The notes below the pieces were generated by a model. That model was not told the DNA's origin and made no database searches. It worked only from the letters and a program-made list of their open reading frames with translations. A DNA stretch of 64,000 nt from the NCBI GenBank assembly GCA_035533595.1, contig DATLTN010000052.1, positions 1 to 64,000 of the forward strand, in the 5' to 3' direction. The position numbers were made by a program, and so were the translations under genes. Shown one piece after another: positions 16,140 to 23,323 of this stretch. Numbering within the stretch: the stretch's first letter is position 1; the number at the start of each line of letters is the position of its first letter. This DNA is from Acidimicrobiales bacterium. GTDB taxonomy: Bacteria > Actinomycetota > Acidimicrobiia > Acidimicrobiales > Bog-793.

Positions 16140-16400
16140 GGCGTTCCTCCCTTGTCGACGTCGGTGCCATCGCTCGGGTCGGAGCACCGGCGCGACGGAC
16201 GTCTGCCGACGGGTCGATGCGCCGGCGGAACGCTGCTCGGGGGCGTGGCCCCGATGCTCGCTCCCCCACCTGGGCTTGGGCGATCGTAAGGCCGCGACCC
16301 GGGGGGGTCAACGCAGCGGGCGACGTCGCTGACGCGCGGCCGGCACGTGTCGGGCTGCGGTCGAGTTGAACCCAGCGCTCCCGGCAGCCAGGCGCGATCC
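16140..16400. promoter_or_regulatory. Divergent intergenic region, aldolase copy 2 / YbaK-like
   Basis: This 261-bp spacer must hold the promoters of both the minus-strand aldolase and the plus-strand YbaK-like gene. I see the aldolase Shine-Dalgarno sequence at its left end, but no convincing -10/-35 pair or palindrome. Confidence 0.4.
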
Positions 16401-16877
16401 ATGAGCGGCGTTGGCGAGTCGTCGGTGGCAAGGGCGTTGCGCGCGGCGGGGGCCAAGGGAGAGGTGCGCGAGTTCGATGCCTCGACGAGGACTGCCGCCG
16501 AGGCTGCGGCAGCGCTCGGCTGCCCGGTGGGTGCGATCGCCAACTCGCTCGTCTTCGTCGCCGATGGCACGCCGATCCTCGTCCTCGCGAGCGGCGCGCA
16601 CCGAGTCGACCTCGAGTCCCTCGCCGCGGCGCTCGGTTGCGGCGAGCTCCGGCGCGCCAGCCCCGAGGAGGTGCGCGCCGCGACCGGGCAGGTGATCGGC
16701 GGCGTCGCCCCGCTCGGTCATCCCGCGCCGCTGAGAGCCGTGATCGACGAGGCGCTGCGCGACCACGAGGTGCTGTGGGCCTCGGCCGGCAGCCCGCACT
16801 CGGTCTTCTCGACCGACTTCGAAGAGCTGCGGGGCCTCGCCGGCGCGCTGCCCGTGACGGTCACGCCGCCGGCCTAG
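16401..16877 (+). CDS. YbaK/EbsC-like aminoacyl-tRNA deacylase domain protein
   Basis: The 158-residue single-domain protein contains LGCPVGAIANSLVFVADG, LVLASGAHRVDLESLAAAL, VIGGVAPLGHPAPLRAVIDE and WASAGSPHSVFSTDFEEL, the landmarks of the YbaK/ProX editing fold. Such proteins hydrolyse mischarged Cys- or Ala-tRNA(Pro) in trans. The lysine that is important in Haemophilus YbaK and in ProX is replaced by asparagine (N48 in AIANSLVF). From memory, this variant recurs in a subgroup of actinobacterial homologues, so activity or specificity may differ. ATG 16401 starts the conserved domain. It is convergent with the enolase-superfamily gene, leaving only 7 bases between stops. Confidence 0.85.
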   Translation: MSGVGESSVARALRAAGAKGEVREFDASTRTAAEAAAALGCPVGAIANSLVFVADGTPILVLASGAHRVDLESLAAALGCGELRRASPEEVRAATGQVIGGVAPLGHPAPLRAVIDEALRDHEVLWASAGSPHSVFSTDFEELRGLAGALPVTVTPPA

Positions 16878-16884
16878 GTGCCCC

Positions 16885-18021
16885 TCAGGCAGCGGTGAAG
16901 CGTTCGAGCGCCTCGGGATCGAAGTCGATCCCGAGGCCCGGTCGGTCGGGGCAGAGGACCTTCCCGTCGACGGTCTCGAGGCGCGTCTCGGGGGTGACGA
17001 GGCGCTCGAAGTTGTAGATGTCCTTGGCGAGCTCGAAGTATTCGACACCGAGGCTGTTCGGCGCGGCCGCGGCGAGGTGGACGTGCAGGTTGGCATGCCA
17101 GTGGGGGGCGACGGGGAGGCGGAAGGTCTCAGCCGTGCGGGCGATGCGGATCCATTCGCTCACGCCGCCGAGCACCCCGGCGTCCGGTTGCAGGATGTCG
17201 GCGGCGCCCGCCTCGATGAGGGCGCGGAACTCGTGCCGGGTCTGGGCGATCTCACCCGTCGCGATGGGCGTCTCGACGGTCCGGGCGAGCTCGGCGTGAC
17301 CGGCGATGTCGTCGGGTGAGAGCGGCTCCTCCATCCACCACAGCCCCCGCTCCCCCGCGGCGCGCTCGAAGGCACGGATCGCCCGCAGCGCCTCGTGGGC
17401 GTTCGGGTAGGCGTTGTTCGCGTCGAGCGCGAGGCGACCACCCGGACGGATCGGCTCGAGCGCGGCGGCCACCCGGCGGGCGTCCGCCTCGACGGAGAGG
17501 CCGCCGACCTTGATCTTGTGGTCGGCAAAGCCGAGCTGCTCGTTGTGCGCGATCTCGGCGCGCACGGCCTCCTCGGGTGAGGCGCCCTCGTCGCGGTAGT
17601 AGCCGCCGGAGGCGTAGCAGGCCACGGCGCCGGTCCGCCCTCCGAGGAGGACCGCGAGGGGCAGCCCCGCCCGCTTTCCGGCGAGGTCCCACAGGGCGAT
17701 GTCGAGGGCGGCGATGGCGCGCAGCACGATCCCCCGACGCCCGGTGAGGAGGGTCTCCTGGTAGAGGCGCTCGTAGAGGCCGAGGATGTTCTCGGCCTCC
17801 TCCCCGAGCGCGCTCGGCGTGAGCAGTTCGGTGACGGCGCGCGCGAGGAGCGGCCCGCCCGTGGTGCCGGCGTAGCTGTAGCCGACGCCGCTTCGCCCCT
17901 CTTCCTCTTCGACCTCGACGATGACGAAGTCACGGCGGTCAAGGATGCGAGTCGACATCCGGGTCGGCTTCTCGACAGGGATCGAGACCGCCCGGGCCCT
18001 CACCGCGCTGAGCTTTGACAC
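16885..18021 (-). CDS. Mandelate racemase/muconate lactonizing family (enolase superfamily) enzyme
   Basis: The 378-residue protein has the capping domain and TIM barrel of the enolase superfamily. The base KxK is in DHKIKVGG. The metal ligands are in LALDANNAYPN, WWMEEPLSPDD and PIATGEIAQT, and the general-acid/base histidine is in PVAPHWHANLHVHLA. These features assign it to the mandelate racemase subgroup, whose members racemise or dehydrate alpha-hydroxy acids and sugar acids with Mg2+. The start ATG 18021 gives SAVRARAVSIPVEKPTRMS, the normal N-terminal strand. It probably dehydrates a sugar acid; the substrate cannot be specified without modelling of the 20s loop. Confidence 0.9.
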   Translation of the reverse strand: MSKLSAVRARAVSIPVEKPTRMSTRILDRRDFVIVEVEEEEGRSGVGYSYAGTTGGPLLARAVTELLTPSALGEEAENILGLYERLYQETLLTGRRGIVLRAIAALDIALWDLAGKRAGLPLAVLLGGRTGAVACYASGGYYRDEGASPEEAVRAEIAHNEQLGFADHKIKVGGLSVEADARRVAAALEPIRPGGRLALDANNAYPNAHEALRAIRAFERAAGERGLWWMEEPLSPDDIAGHAELARTVETPIATGEIAQTRHEFRALIEAGAADILQPDAGVLGGVSEWIRIARTAETFRLPVAPHWHANLHVHLAAAAPNSLGVEYFELAKDIYNFERLVTPETRLETVDGKVLCPDRPGLGIDFDPEALERFTAA

Positions 18022-18092
18022 GCCGCCGCCTCCTCGTCACCCCTCGGTCGGGCTCGGCCTCAGCATCGCATGGCGCTTTGCGGCGCGGGCGA

Positions 18093-18275
18093 TCAGTCGC
18101 CGCAGCAGGTGGGGTCGTCGCAGAGGCTGGTGAACTCGTGCGCGAAGAGCGGGACCTCGCAGTGCGCGTCGTCGGTGCACTCGGTGCCGCGGTCGGGGTG
18201 CACGATGACCGTTCCGCTGCACGAGCGGAGGTCGCCGGCGGGTGGGGCGGTGGGGTGCAGCGTCGCGGTGTGCAT
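18093..18275 (-). CDS. Small cysteine-rich protein of unknown function (60 residues)
   Basis: An open frame from ATG 18275 encodes 60 residues with six cysteines (C19, C33, C39, C52, C57, C58) and several histidines. It ends SLCDDPTCCGD. Nearly every codon ends in G or C, as expected for a real gene in this genome, and no longer competing frame explains this. The protein is acidic in its C-terminal half and lacks a signal peptide or membrane helix. The spacing CxxDDxHC ... CDDPTCC suggests metal binding or a redox role. It sits alone between the enolase-superfamily gene and a divergent cupin. I do not recognise the family. Confidence 0.6.
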   Translation of the reverse strand: MHTATLHPTAPPAGDLRSCSGTVIVHPDRGTECTDDAHCEVPLFAHEFTSLCDDPTCCGD

Positions 18276-18386
18276 GGCTCCAGTTATGCCGCGGGGGTGT
18301 ATCAGCGGGCGGCGACGGCGCCGGAAAGCTCGTTGTAGGGTGCCCTCGAGCTGGGAGAATGACTCTCCCGAGACGAGGAGCAGCCC

Positions 18387-18785
18387 ATGGAGCACGTGAG
18401 CGGAAGGCAGCCGGGCGCGAAGTCCGCGACGACCAACGACACCTTCGTCGGCTCGGTCTGGCGCGATCCCGTCCTCACTGCCGAGGGCGTGAACATCTCG
18501 ACGATCATCTTCCAGCCGGGGGCGCACACCTTCTGGCATTCGCACTCGAACGGCCAGATCCTGTTCATCGATCACGGGCGCGGCGTGGTGGTGACCCGCG
18601 CCGGTGAGGTGAGGAGCCTCGGTGCGGCGGACGTCCTCTACGCGTCGCCGGGCGAGGAGCACTGGCACGGTGCCCTCCCCCACAGCTACCTCGGGCAGAC
18701 CACCGTCTCGATGGGAAGCACGGATTGGCTGGAGGCGGTCGACACCGCCGCCTACGAGGAGGCGGCGCGTCAGCTCGAGAGCTGA
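18387..18785 (+). CDS. Cupin-domain protein
   Basis: The 132-residue cupin has motif 1 FQPGAHTFWHSHSNGQILFI and motif 2 LYASPGEEHWHGALPHS. Both carry the histidine and glutamate ligands for a mononuclear metal, unlike the two cupins near 2-3 kb. The sequence MGSTDWLEAVDTAAYEE after the barrel matches the cupin group often found beside carboxymuconolactone decarboxylases (from memory). GAGGAG precedes ATG 18387. It is divergent from the cysteine-rich small gene. A role as a small oxygenase or isomerase, or in quinone/aldehyde handling, is possible but unproven. Confidence 0.85.
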   Translation: MEHVSGRQPGAKSATTNDTFVGSVWRDPVLTAEGVNISTIIFQPGAHTFWHSHSNGQILFIDHGRGVVVTRAGEVRSLGAADVLYASPGEEHWHGALPHSYLGQTTVSMGSTDWLEAVDTAAYEEAARQLES

Positions 18786-18797
18786 TCGCTCAGCGGT

Positions 18798-19502
18798 TCA
18801 GCCAGCGCGGCCGGCCTGCTTGCGGAGGAGGCCGTCGAAGGCGACGGCGAGCGCTGACCCCCCGAGCGCACCCGCCTCGTAGAGGTCGAGGAGCGCGGCG
18901 CTCGTCCAGACCGCCCCTCCCGGGTCCTCGAAGGGCCAGTTGGCGGCGCTCACGAGGTGCACCACCAGGTTCGGGTAGGCGACGTCGGGTACCGCGAGCG
19001 TCTCGTCGAGGAAGGCGTCGTAGTCCTCGGAGCGCAGGTAGAGGTCGACCGCCGCCGCCCGGCTCGACCCGACGAGGCGAAGCGCCCGCGCCCCTCCGAG
19101 AAGGTCCCGCCGAGAAGTGACCACCGCTTCGAGAGCGCCGGAGCCGACGCTCAGGCGTTCCGCGGCGGCCCGCCCACGAAGGCGCGGCAGCAGCTCCTCG
19201 AGGGGGCGTGCGAGGTGCCTGCGGAGTCGCGCCCGTTCCTCGCGGGCGAGGCCGGCGCGCGGCGGTCGCCCCTCCAGCTCCGCGAGCACGCTCCACGCGA
19301 GGCGCTCGCCGAAGGGTCGGCCGATCACCGGGGCCACCGCGGGCGTGCGCTCCAGGGCCTCGCCGGGCACGAGCCAGCTCCGCCCGTGCCGCTCCCCCAC
19401 CACCGCGCCGCTCCCGAGCAGCTGCAGCAGGTGGCGACGGCCGACCCCGAGTCGCCGCGCCGCCTCGTCGACGGTGTACACGTCGCGGAAGTGCATCGTC
19501 AC
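18798..19502 (-). CDS. Helix-turn-helix protein with AbiEi-like C-terminal domain
   Basis: The 234-residue protein starts with an excisionase/MerR-type HTH: YTVDEAARRLGVGRRHLLQL then HGRSWLVPGEAL. It continues into an arginine-rich region resembling actinobacterial proteins annotated as AbiEi-type antitoxins, with VVTSRRDLLGGARALRLVGS and YPNLVVHLVSAANWPFED. In AbiE systems AbiEi represses its own operon and neutralises the nucleotidyltransferase toxin AbiEii. No nucleotidyltransferase gene is adjacent here, so this is either a solitary regulator or an orphan antitoxin relative. The next gene, DinB, is divergent. The family assignment of the C-terminal part is tentative. Confidence 0.6.
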   Translation of the reverse strand: MTMHFRDVYTVDEAARRLGVGRRHLLQLLGSGAVVGERHGRSWLVPGEALERTPAVAPVIGRPFGERLAWSVLAELEGRPPRAGLAREERARLRRHLARPLEELLPRLRGRAAAERLSVGSGALEAVVTSRRDLLGGARALRLVGSSRAAAVDLYLRSEDYDAFLDETLAVPDVAYPNLVVHLVSAANWPFEDPGGAVWTSAALLDLYEAGALGGSALAVAFDGLLRKQAGRAG

Positions 19503-19584
19503 ACAATAGCGGGTGTATCGGCGCAGTACTGTGTCGGAGGGTGGTGTGCCTTCGGGACCGCGCCATCCCGTAGCTTGGCGCGCG

Positions 19585-20135
19585 ATGGACGAGGCGCAGA
19601 CGGACGAACACGGGCGACCCGAGCCACCGCACGGCGGCGACGAGCTCGCGACGCTGCTCGGCTTCTTGGAGTATCAGCGGGCGACCTTCGAGTGGAAGTG
19701 CCGGGGCCTGAGCGACGAGCAGCTACGCCAGGCGCTGCCGCCGACGTCGATGACTCTCGGAGGCATGTTCAAGCACCTCGCGATGGTCGAGGACTACTGG
19801 ATGAGTGAGGTGGTCGCCGGCGCGCCGCTGCACGAGGCGTGGGCGACGGTGGACTTCGACGCCGATCCAGACTGGGACTGGCGGAGCGCCGCCGACGACA
19901 CCGCGGAGGAGCTGCAGGCGCTGTGGGCCCAGCGCGTCGAGCGCTCCCGAGCGATCGTCCTCGCCGAGCTCGGCCGCGGCGAGGCGGCGGCGCTGGCGGA
20001 GAGCCACCCCGCTTGGGGGGGCACGGGGAGGTCTCGCTCCGCTGGGTGCTCGTCCACCTCATCGAGGAGTACGCACGGCACAACGGGCACGCAGACCTCC
20101 TCCGGGAGTCGATCGACGGCGAGACCGGCGAGTAG
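19585..20135 (+). pseudogene. DinB/DUF664-family protein interrupted at a seven-G run
   Basis: From ATG 19585 the frame encodes a four-helix DinB-like protein with the first metal histidine in [17 protein letters not shown]. After the G7 tract at 20015-20021 the frame is lost. A different frame immediately continues [20 protein letters not shown] then [14 protein letters not shown], supplying the last conserved histidines. Length change of the G tract by one base restores a normal protein of about 183 residues. Proteins of this family are small metal-dependent, often thiol-linked transferases. The break could be genuine phase variation, a recent mutation or a homopolymer read error. Confidence 0.8.
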
Positions 20136-20200
20136 CGGCGGGTCGACACCGCGACTGCCGTCACAGTTCTAGGGCTCTGCGCGTCGTGTTCTGTGACGCC

Positions 20201-20716
20201 CTAGAAGTGACTCCAGTGCACGACCTCGTCGAAGTCCCTGCGCTTTGGCCGCGTGATCGGCGCGAGCGGTCGGTCCCCGGGGTAGCCGAGGGAGAGCAGC
20301 CAGGCGCAGAAGCGGTCCTCGGGGAGGCCGAGAAGCTCGCGAGCACGCTTGTGTTCGGAGACCGCGGAGTGGGCGCTGCCGATGCCGAGGTCGGCCGCCG
20401 CGATCGCCATCGCCATCGCAGCCTGCCCGAGGTCGAACTGCAGGGTCTCACGGGTGTGCGGGTCGGCGTCGTCGATCGTGACGAGCGCCACCGTCGCCCG
20501 GGAGTGCGCCACGTGACCGGCGCCCTGCCAGACCATCGACAGCGCCGCCAGCTGCTCGCGCTCGGTGCAGACGACGAAGTCCCACCGCTGACCGTTGCGC
20601 GAGGAGGGGGTGCGCCGCGCAGCCTCGAGGATCTGCTCAAGGTCCTTGCGGGCGATCGGCTCCTCGGAGAAGGTACGGGTGTTGCGCCGAGAGATGATCG
20701 CCTGCCAGGTCTCCAT
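20201..20716 (-). CDS. Nitroreductase-family FMN protein
   Basis: The 171-residue protein begins METWQAIISRRNTRTFSEEP, the canonical nitroreductase start, with the FMN-binding arginines. It has ARRTPSSRNGQRWDFVVCT and, near the end, LLSLGYPGDRPLAP, the conserved G-Y-P motif. It would act as an FMN-dependent NAD(P)H oxidoreductase dimer on nitro compounds, quinones or similar acceptors. The gene starts inside the 3' end of the HAD phosphatase gene (80-bp same-strand overlap) and has no strong Shine-Dalgarno sequence, consistent with translational coupling. Confidence 0.88.
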   Translation of the reverse strand: METWQAIISRRNTRTFSEEPIARKDLEQILEAARRTPSSRNGQRWDFVVCTEREQLAALSMVWQGAGHVAHSRATVALVTIDDADPHTRETLQFDLGQAAMAMAIAAADLGIGSAHSAVSEHKRARELLGLPEDRFCAWLLSLGYPGDRPLAPITRPKRRDFDEVVHWSHF

Positions 20717-21419
20717 GTGGCCACGCTAACGGGCTGCTCAGAGGGGAGCTGGCGAGGATCTCCATCGCCTCGGCGAGCGTGAGCTCGCCGAGTGAGCTGA
20801 GGCGGTGGTGGGCCTCGCTGAAGTCCGCTCCGTGGGTGATGGCGTTCGGCACGACGACACAGCGCAGGCCGGCGGCGAGCGCGGCCCGCAGGCCGTTGTG
20901 GGAGTCCTCGACGGCGAAGGCGCGGGCCGGCTCCACACCGAGTGACCGGCAGGCCGCGAGGTACAGGTCCGGTGCCGGCTTCGCGGCGTGCCGCTCGTCG
21001 GGGCGGTGGACCGAGGAGAAGGCCTGCTCGAGGCGCACCGTCGCCAGGCAGCGGCGGACCCACTCCTCAAAAGAGCTCGAGGCGACGGCGAGGCCGAGGC
21101 CGAGGGCGCGCGCTTCGAGGACCCACTCGACGACGCCGGCCATCGGCCGCATGGTCTCGAAGAGGTCGTGCTGGAGGTCCCGGATCTCGGCCCGCAGCAC
21201 CTCTCGCGGCGCGACCGCGCCGCTCGCCCGTGCGCAGAGCAGCTCGTAGACGACGCGACCGCCCTCCGCGCTGCCGACCGTGCGGTTCCAGTCCTCGAGG
21301 GAGAGCTCGCAGGCGTGGCGGCGGAAGACCGTGCACCAGGCCTCGAAGACCGAGTCCTCGGTGTCCACGATCACGCCGTCGAGGTCGAAGACCACCGCGT
21401 CGAAGGGGCGGATCGACAC
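20637..21419 (-). CDS. HAD-superfamily phosphatase (beta-phosphoglucomutase-like)
   Basis: The protein has the four HAD motifs: FDAVVFDLDGVIVDTED (nucleophile DxD), LAVASSSFEEWV (motif II Ser), KPAPDLYLAACRSLG (motif III Lys) and AFAVEDSHNGLRAALAAG (motif IV). The cap insertion between motifs I and II is helical, as in subfamily IA phosphatases and phosphoglucomutases. I favour GTG 21419, which places motif I seven residues in; an ATG at 21464 would add 15 unconserved residues. The last 27 residues overlap the nitroreductase start and look like an unstructured extension. Confidence 0.85.
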   Translation of the reverse strand: MSIRPFDAVVFDLDGVIVDTEDSVFEAWCTVFRRHACELSLEDWNRTVGSAEGGRVVYELLCARASGAVAPREVLRAEIRDLQHDLFETMRPMAGVVEWVLEARALGLGLAVASSSFEEWVRRCLATVRLEQAFSSVHRPDERHAAKPAPDLYLAACRSLGVEPARAFAVEDSHNGLRAALAAGLRCVVVPNAITHGADFSEAHHRLSSLGELTLAEAMEILASSPLSSPLAWPHGDLAGDHLSAQHPYLLRGADRPQGP

Positions 21420-21481
21420 CGGGAGAGCATCGCAGAAGCGGGATACCGTTCCGAGCGGTTCCACCCGACCAAGGAGGGCCC

Positions 21482-22402
21482 GTGCTCGGCCTGATCACCG
21501 ATCCCGCGGCACCCGGCGGCCTCGTGCGGCGCGAACTGCCGGAGCCGACACCGAGGGACGACGAGGCGATTGTGGCGGTGCGCGCCTTCGGGGTGAACCG
21601 CGGCGAGCTCTCCCTCCTCGAACGGCGGCCGGAAGGCTGGATGCCCGGCCAGGACGTCGCCGGCACCGTGGTTGCCGCCGCCGCGGACGGGAGCGGACCG
21701 GTGGCCGGCAGCCGGGTGGTCGCCGTCGGGGACGGCGCAGGCTGGTCCGAGAGCGTTGCCGTCCCGTCGGCGCGCATCGGGCTCCTCCCTGACGGCGTCG
21801 AGTTCGCCGACGCCGCCGCCCTCCCCGTCGCCGGGCTCACCGCCCTCAGAGCGCTCCGCACCGGTGGTCCTGTGATCGGGCGCCGTGTGCTCGTCACCGG
21901 GGCGACCGGAGGGGTCGGCCACTTCGCTGTGCAGCTCGCCCGCGTCGCCGGGGCGCACGTCACTGCCCTCGTGAGCGGCGAGCACCGCCTCTCCGAGGCG
22001 CGGGCGCTCGGTGCGCACGCCGCCTTCGCCGGGACGCTCGGGGAGGCCGACCCCTACGACTTCGTCATCGACGGCGTCGGTGGCGAGGTCCTCCTCGACG
22101 CCCTCCACCACGTCGGGACGGACGCGACCGTGACGACCTACGGGATGGCCTCCGGCGCGCCCGCGCCGATCGCCTTCACCGACTTCCCCCGCACCTCGCA
22201 CGCCCGCCTCACCGGCTTCTTCGTCTACGAGACCGACCTCTCCACCTTCGGGGCCGACCTCGAGTACCTCGCCGGCCTCGTCGCGGAGGGCCGCCTCAGC
22301 GTCGAGTCCGGCGTGCGCAGGGACTGGTCCGAGACGGTCGAGGCGCTCGAAGAGCTGCGCGCCCGGCGGGTCGTCGGGAAGGTCACCCTGACGATCGGCT
22401 GA
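21482..22402 (+). CDS. Zinc-independent alcohol dehydrogenase/quinone oxidoreductase family protein
   Basis: The 306-residue medium-chain dehydrogenase/reductase has the N-terminal GroES-like domain (FGVNRGELSLLERRPEGWMP, then GQDVAGTVVAAAADGSG). A Rossmann domain follows with the nucleotide motif VLVTGATGGVGHFAVQLARV. The catalytic and structural zinc cysteines of classical ADH are absent, placing it with NADPH:quinone reductase/crotonase-type enzymes. GTG 21482 is preceded by AAGGAGG at ideal distance. It is divergent from the HAD gene, sharing a promoter region of about 60 bp that includes GGATACCG. Its substrate is unknown. Confidence 0.88.
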   Translation: MLGLITDPAAPGGLVRRELPEPTPRDDEAIVAVRAFGVNRGELSLLERRPEGWMPGQDVAGTVVAAAADGSGPVAGSRVVAVGDGAGWSESVAVPSARIGLLPDGVEFADAAALPVAGLTALRALRTGGPVIGRRVLVTGATGGVGHFAVQLARVAGAHVTALVSGEHRLSEARALGAHAAFAGTLGEADPYDFVIDGVGGEVLLDALHHVGTDATVTTYGMASGAPAPIAFTDFPRTSHARLTGFFVYETDLSTFGADLEYLAGLVAEGRLSVESGVRRDWSETVEALEELRARRVVGKVTLTIG

Positions 22403-22408
22403 GGCCGC

Positions 22409-23323
22409 TCAGGACCTCGCGAGCGAGGGGTCGAACGGGACGACCTGCAGCGGCAGTGCCTCCCAGTAGCGCTCGAGCTCCGCGCTCCCCCACCCGGCGT
22501 AGACCTCCTCCCAGTGCAGGTCGCCCTCCTCGCGCAGCGAGACCTCGCAGACCGGGTCGGCGGCGCGTTGGTAGCGGCAGTCCACCGAGCGGCGGAGGGC
22601 ACCACTGCGATTGGCGAGGGCGGCGTGCACCGTGTGGCTGTGGAAGACGACGACGTCGCCGGGGTCGAAGTCGGCGCTCCTCCAGCTGTCCTCGAGGCCC
22701 TCCGCCGCGCAGCAGAAGACCCTCGCCCCCGCGACCTTCCGCAGCGGGCGGATGCCGCCGAGGTGCGAGCCCTCCGCGACGGCGAGCGCCCCATCTTCGC
22801 GGCCGCAGCTCTCGAGGGCGATCCAGGCCGTGTAGGTCTCCGTGGCACCCTGCATCCCGACGTGGTCCTGGTGCGGCGGGGTCGGCAGCGCGCCGCCGAG
22901 GGACTGCGGAAAGGCCACCCGTGCCACGGGCCGCGGATGGCGGAGCACCGCGGAGGTGTCGAGGAGGGCGCCCAGCAACGCGAGCAACCGCGGGTGGTGG
23001 GCGACGCGGTGTAGCGCCTCACAGGAGAACAGCGCCCGCTGCACCGGTCGTGAGCTGACGAGGGTCGCCGCCTCCGCAGCCCCCGCTGCCTCGGGGTGGA
23101 GCCTTCCGCCGGGCCCGCCGCTGGCCCAGCCCGCACCGAGCAGGATGGTGCGCTGCGCGGCGTCGAGCGCGGCGAGGTCGTCGGGCGGCACGAGGCCGCG
23201 GACGAAGACGTAGCCGTGGCCGGCCATGGCCAGGCGCAGCGCCTCCTCGTCACCGACGATCGAGCGGGCGAGCTCGCCGCTCGCCCTCACGGGGGCCTCG
23301 GTTGCCGCGGCCGCCACGCTCAC
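22409..23323 (-). CDS. Phytanoyl-CoA dioxygenase (PhyH)-family protein
   Basis: The 304-residue protein has the double-stranded beta-helix Fe(II)/2-oxoglutarate oxygenase features. LPTPPHQDHVGMQGATETY gives the HxD pair, VVVFHSHTVHAALANRSG the distal histidine, and RRSVDCRYQ the 2-oxoglutarate arginine region. The GTG start at 23323 overlaps the stop of the aminotransferase gene as GTGA, so the two are translationally coupled. Members hydroxylate amino acids, betaines or acyl substrates. With the coupled class III aminotransferase, the natural reading is hydroxylation and transamination of one amino compound (inference). Confidence 0.87.
   Translation of the reverse strand: MSVAAAATEAPVRASGELARSIVGDEEALRLAMAGHGYVFVRGLVPPDDLAALDAAQRTILLGAGWASGGPGGRLHPEAAGAAEAATLVSSRPVQRALFSCEALHRVAHHPRLLALLGALLDTSAVLRHPRPVARVAFPQSLGGALPTPPHQDHVGMQGATETYTAWIALESCGREDGALAVAEGSHLGGIRPLRKVAGARVFCCAAEGLEDSWRSADFDPGDVVVFHSHTVHAALANRSGALRRSVDCRYQRAADPVCEVSLREEGDLHWEEVYAGWGSAELERYWEALPLQVVPFDPSLARS

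Noticed and set aside
18798-20172. HTH/AbiEi-like plus DinB as a toxin-antitoxin pair
   Set aside because: They are divergent, DinB proteins are not known AbiE toxins, and no nucleotidyltransferase motif is present.
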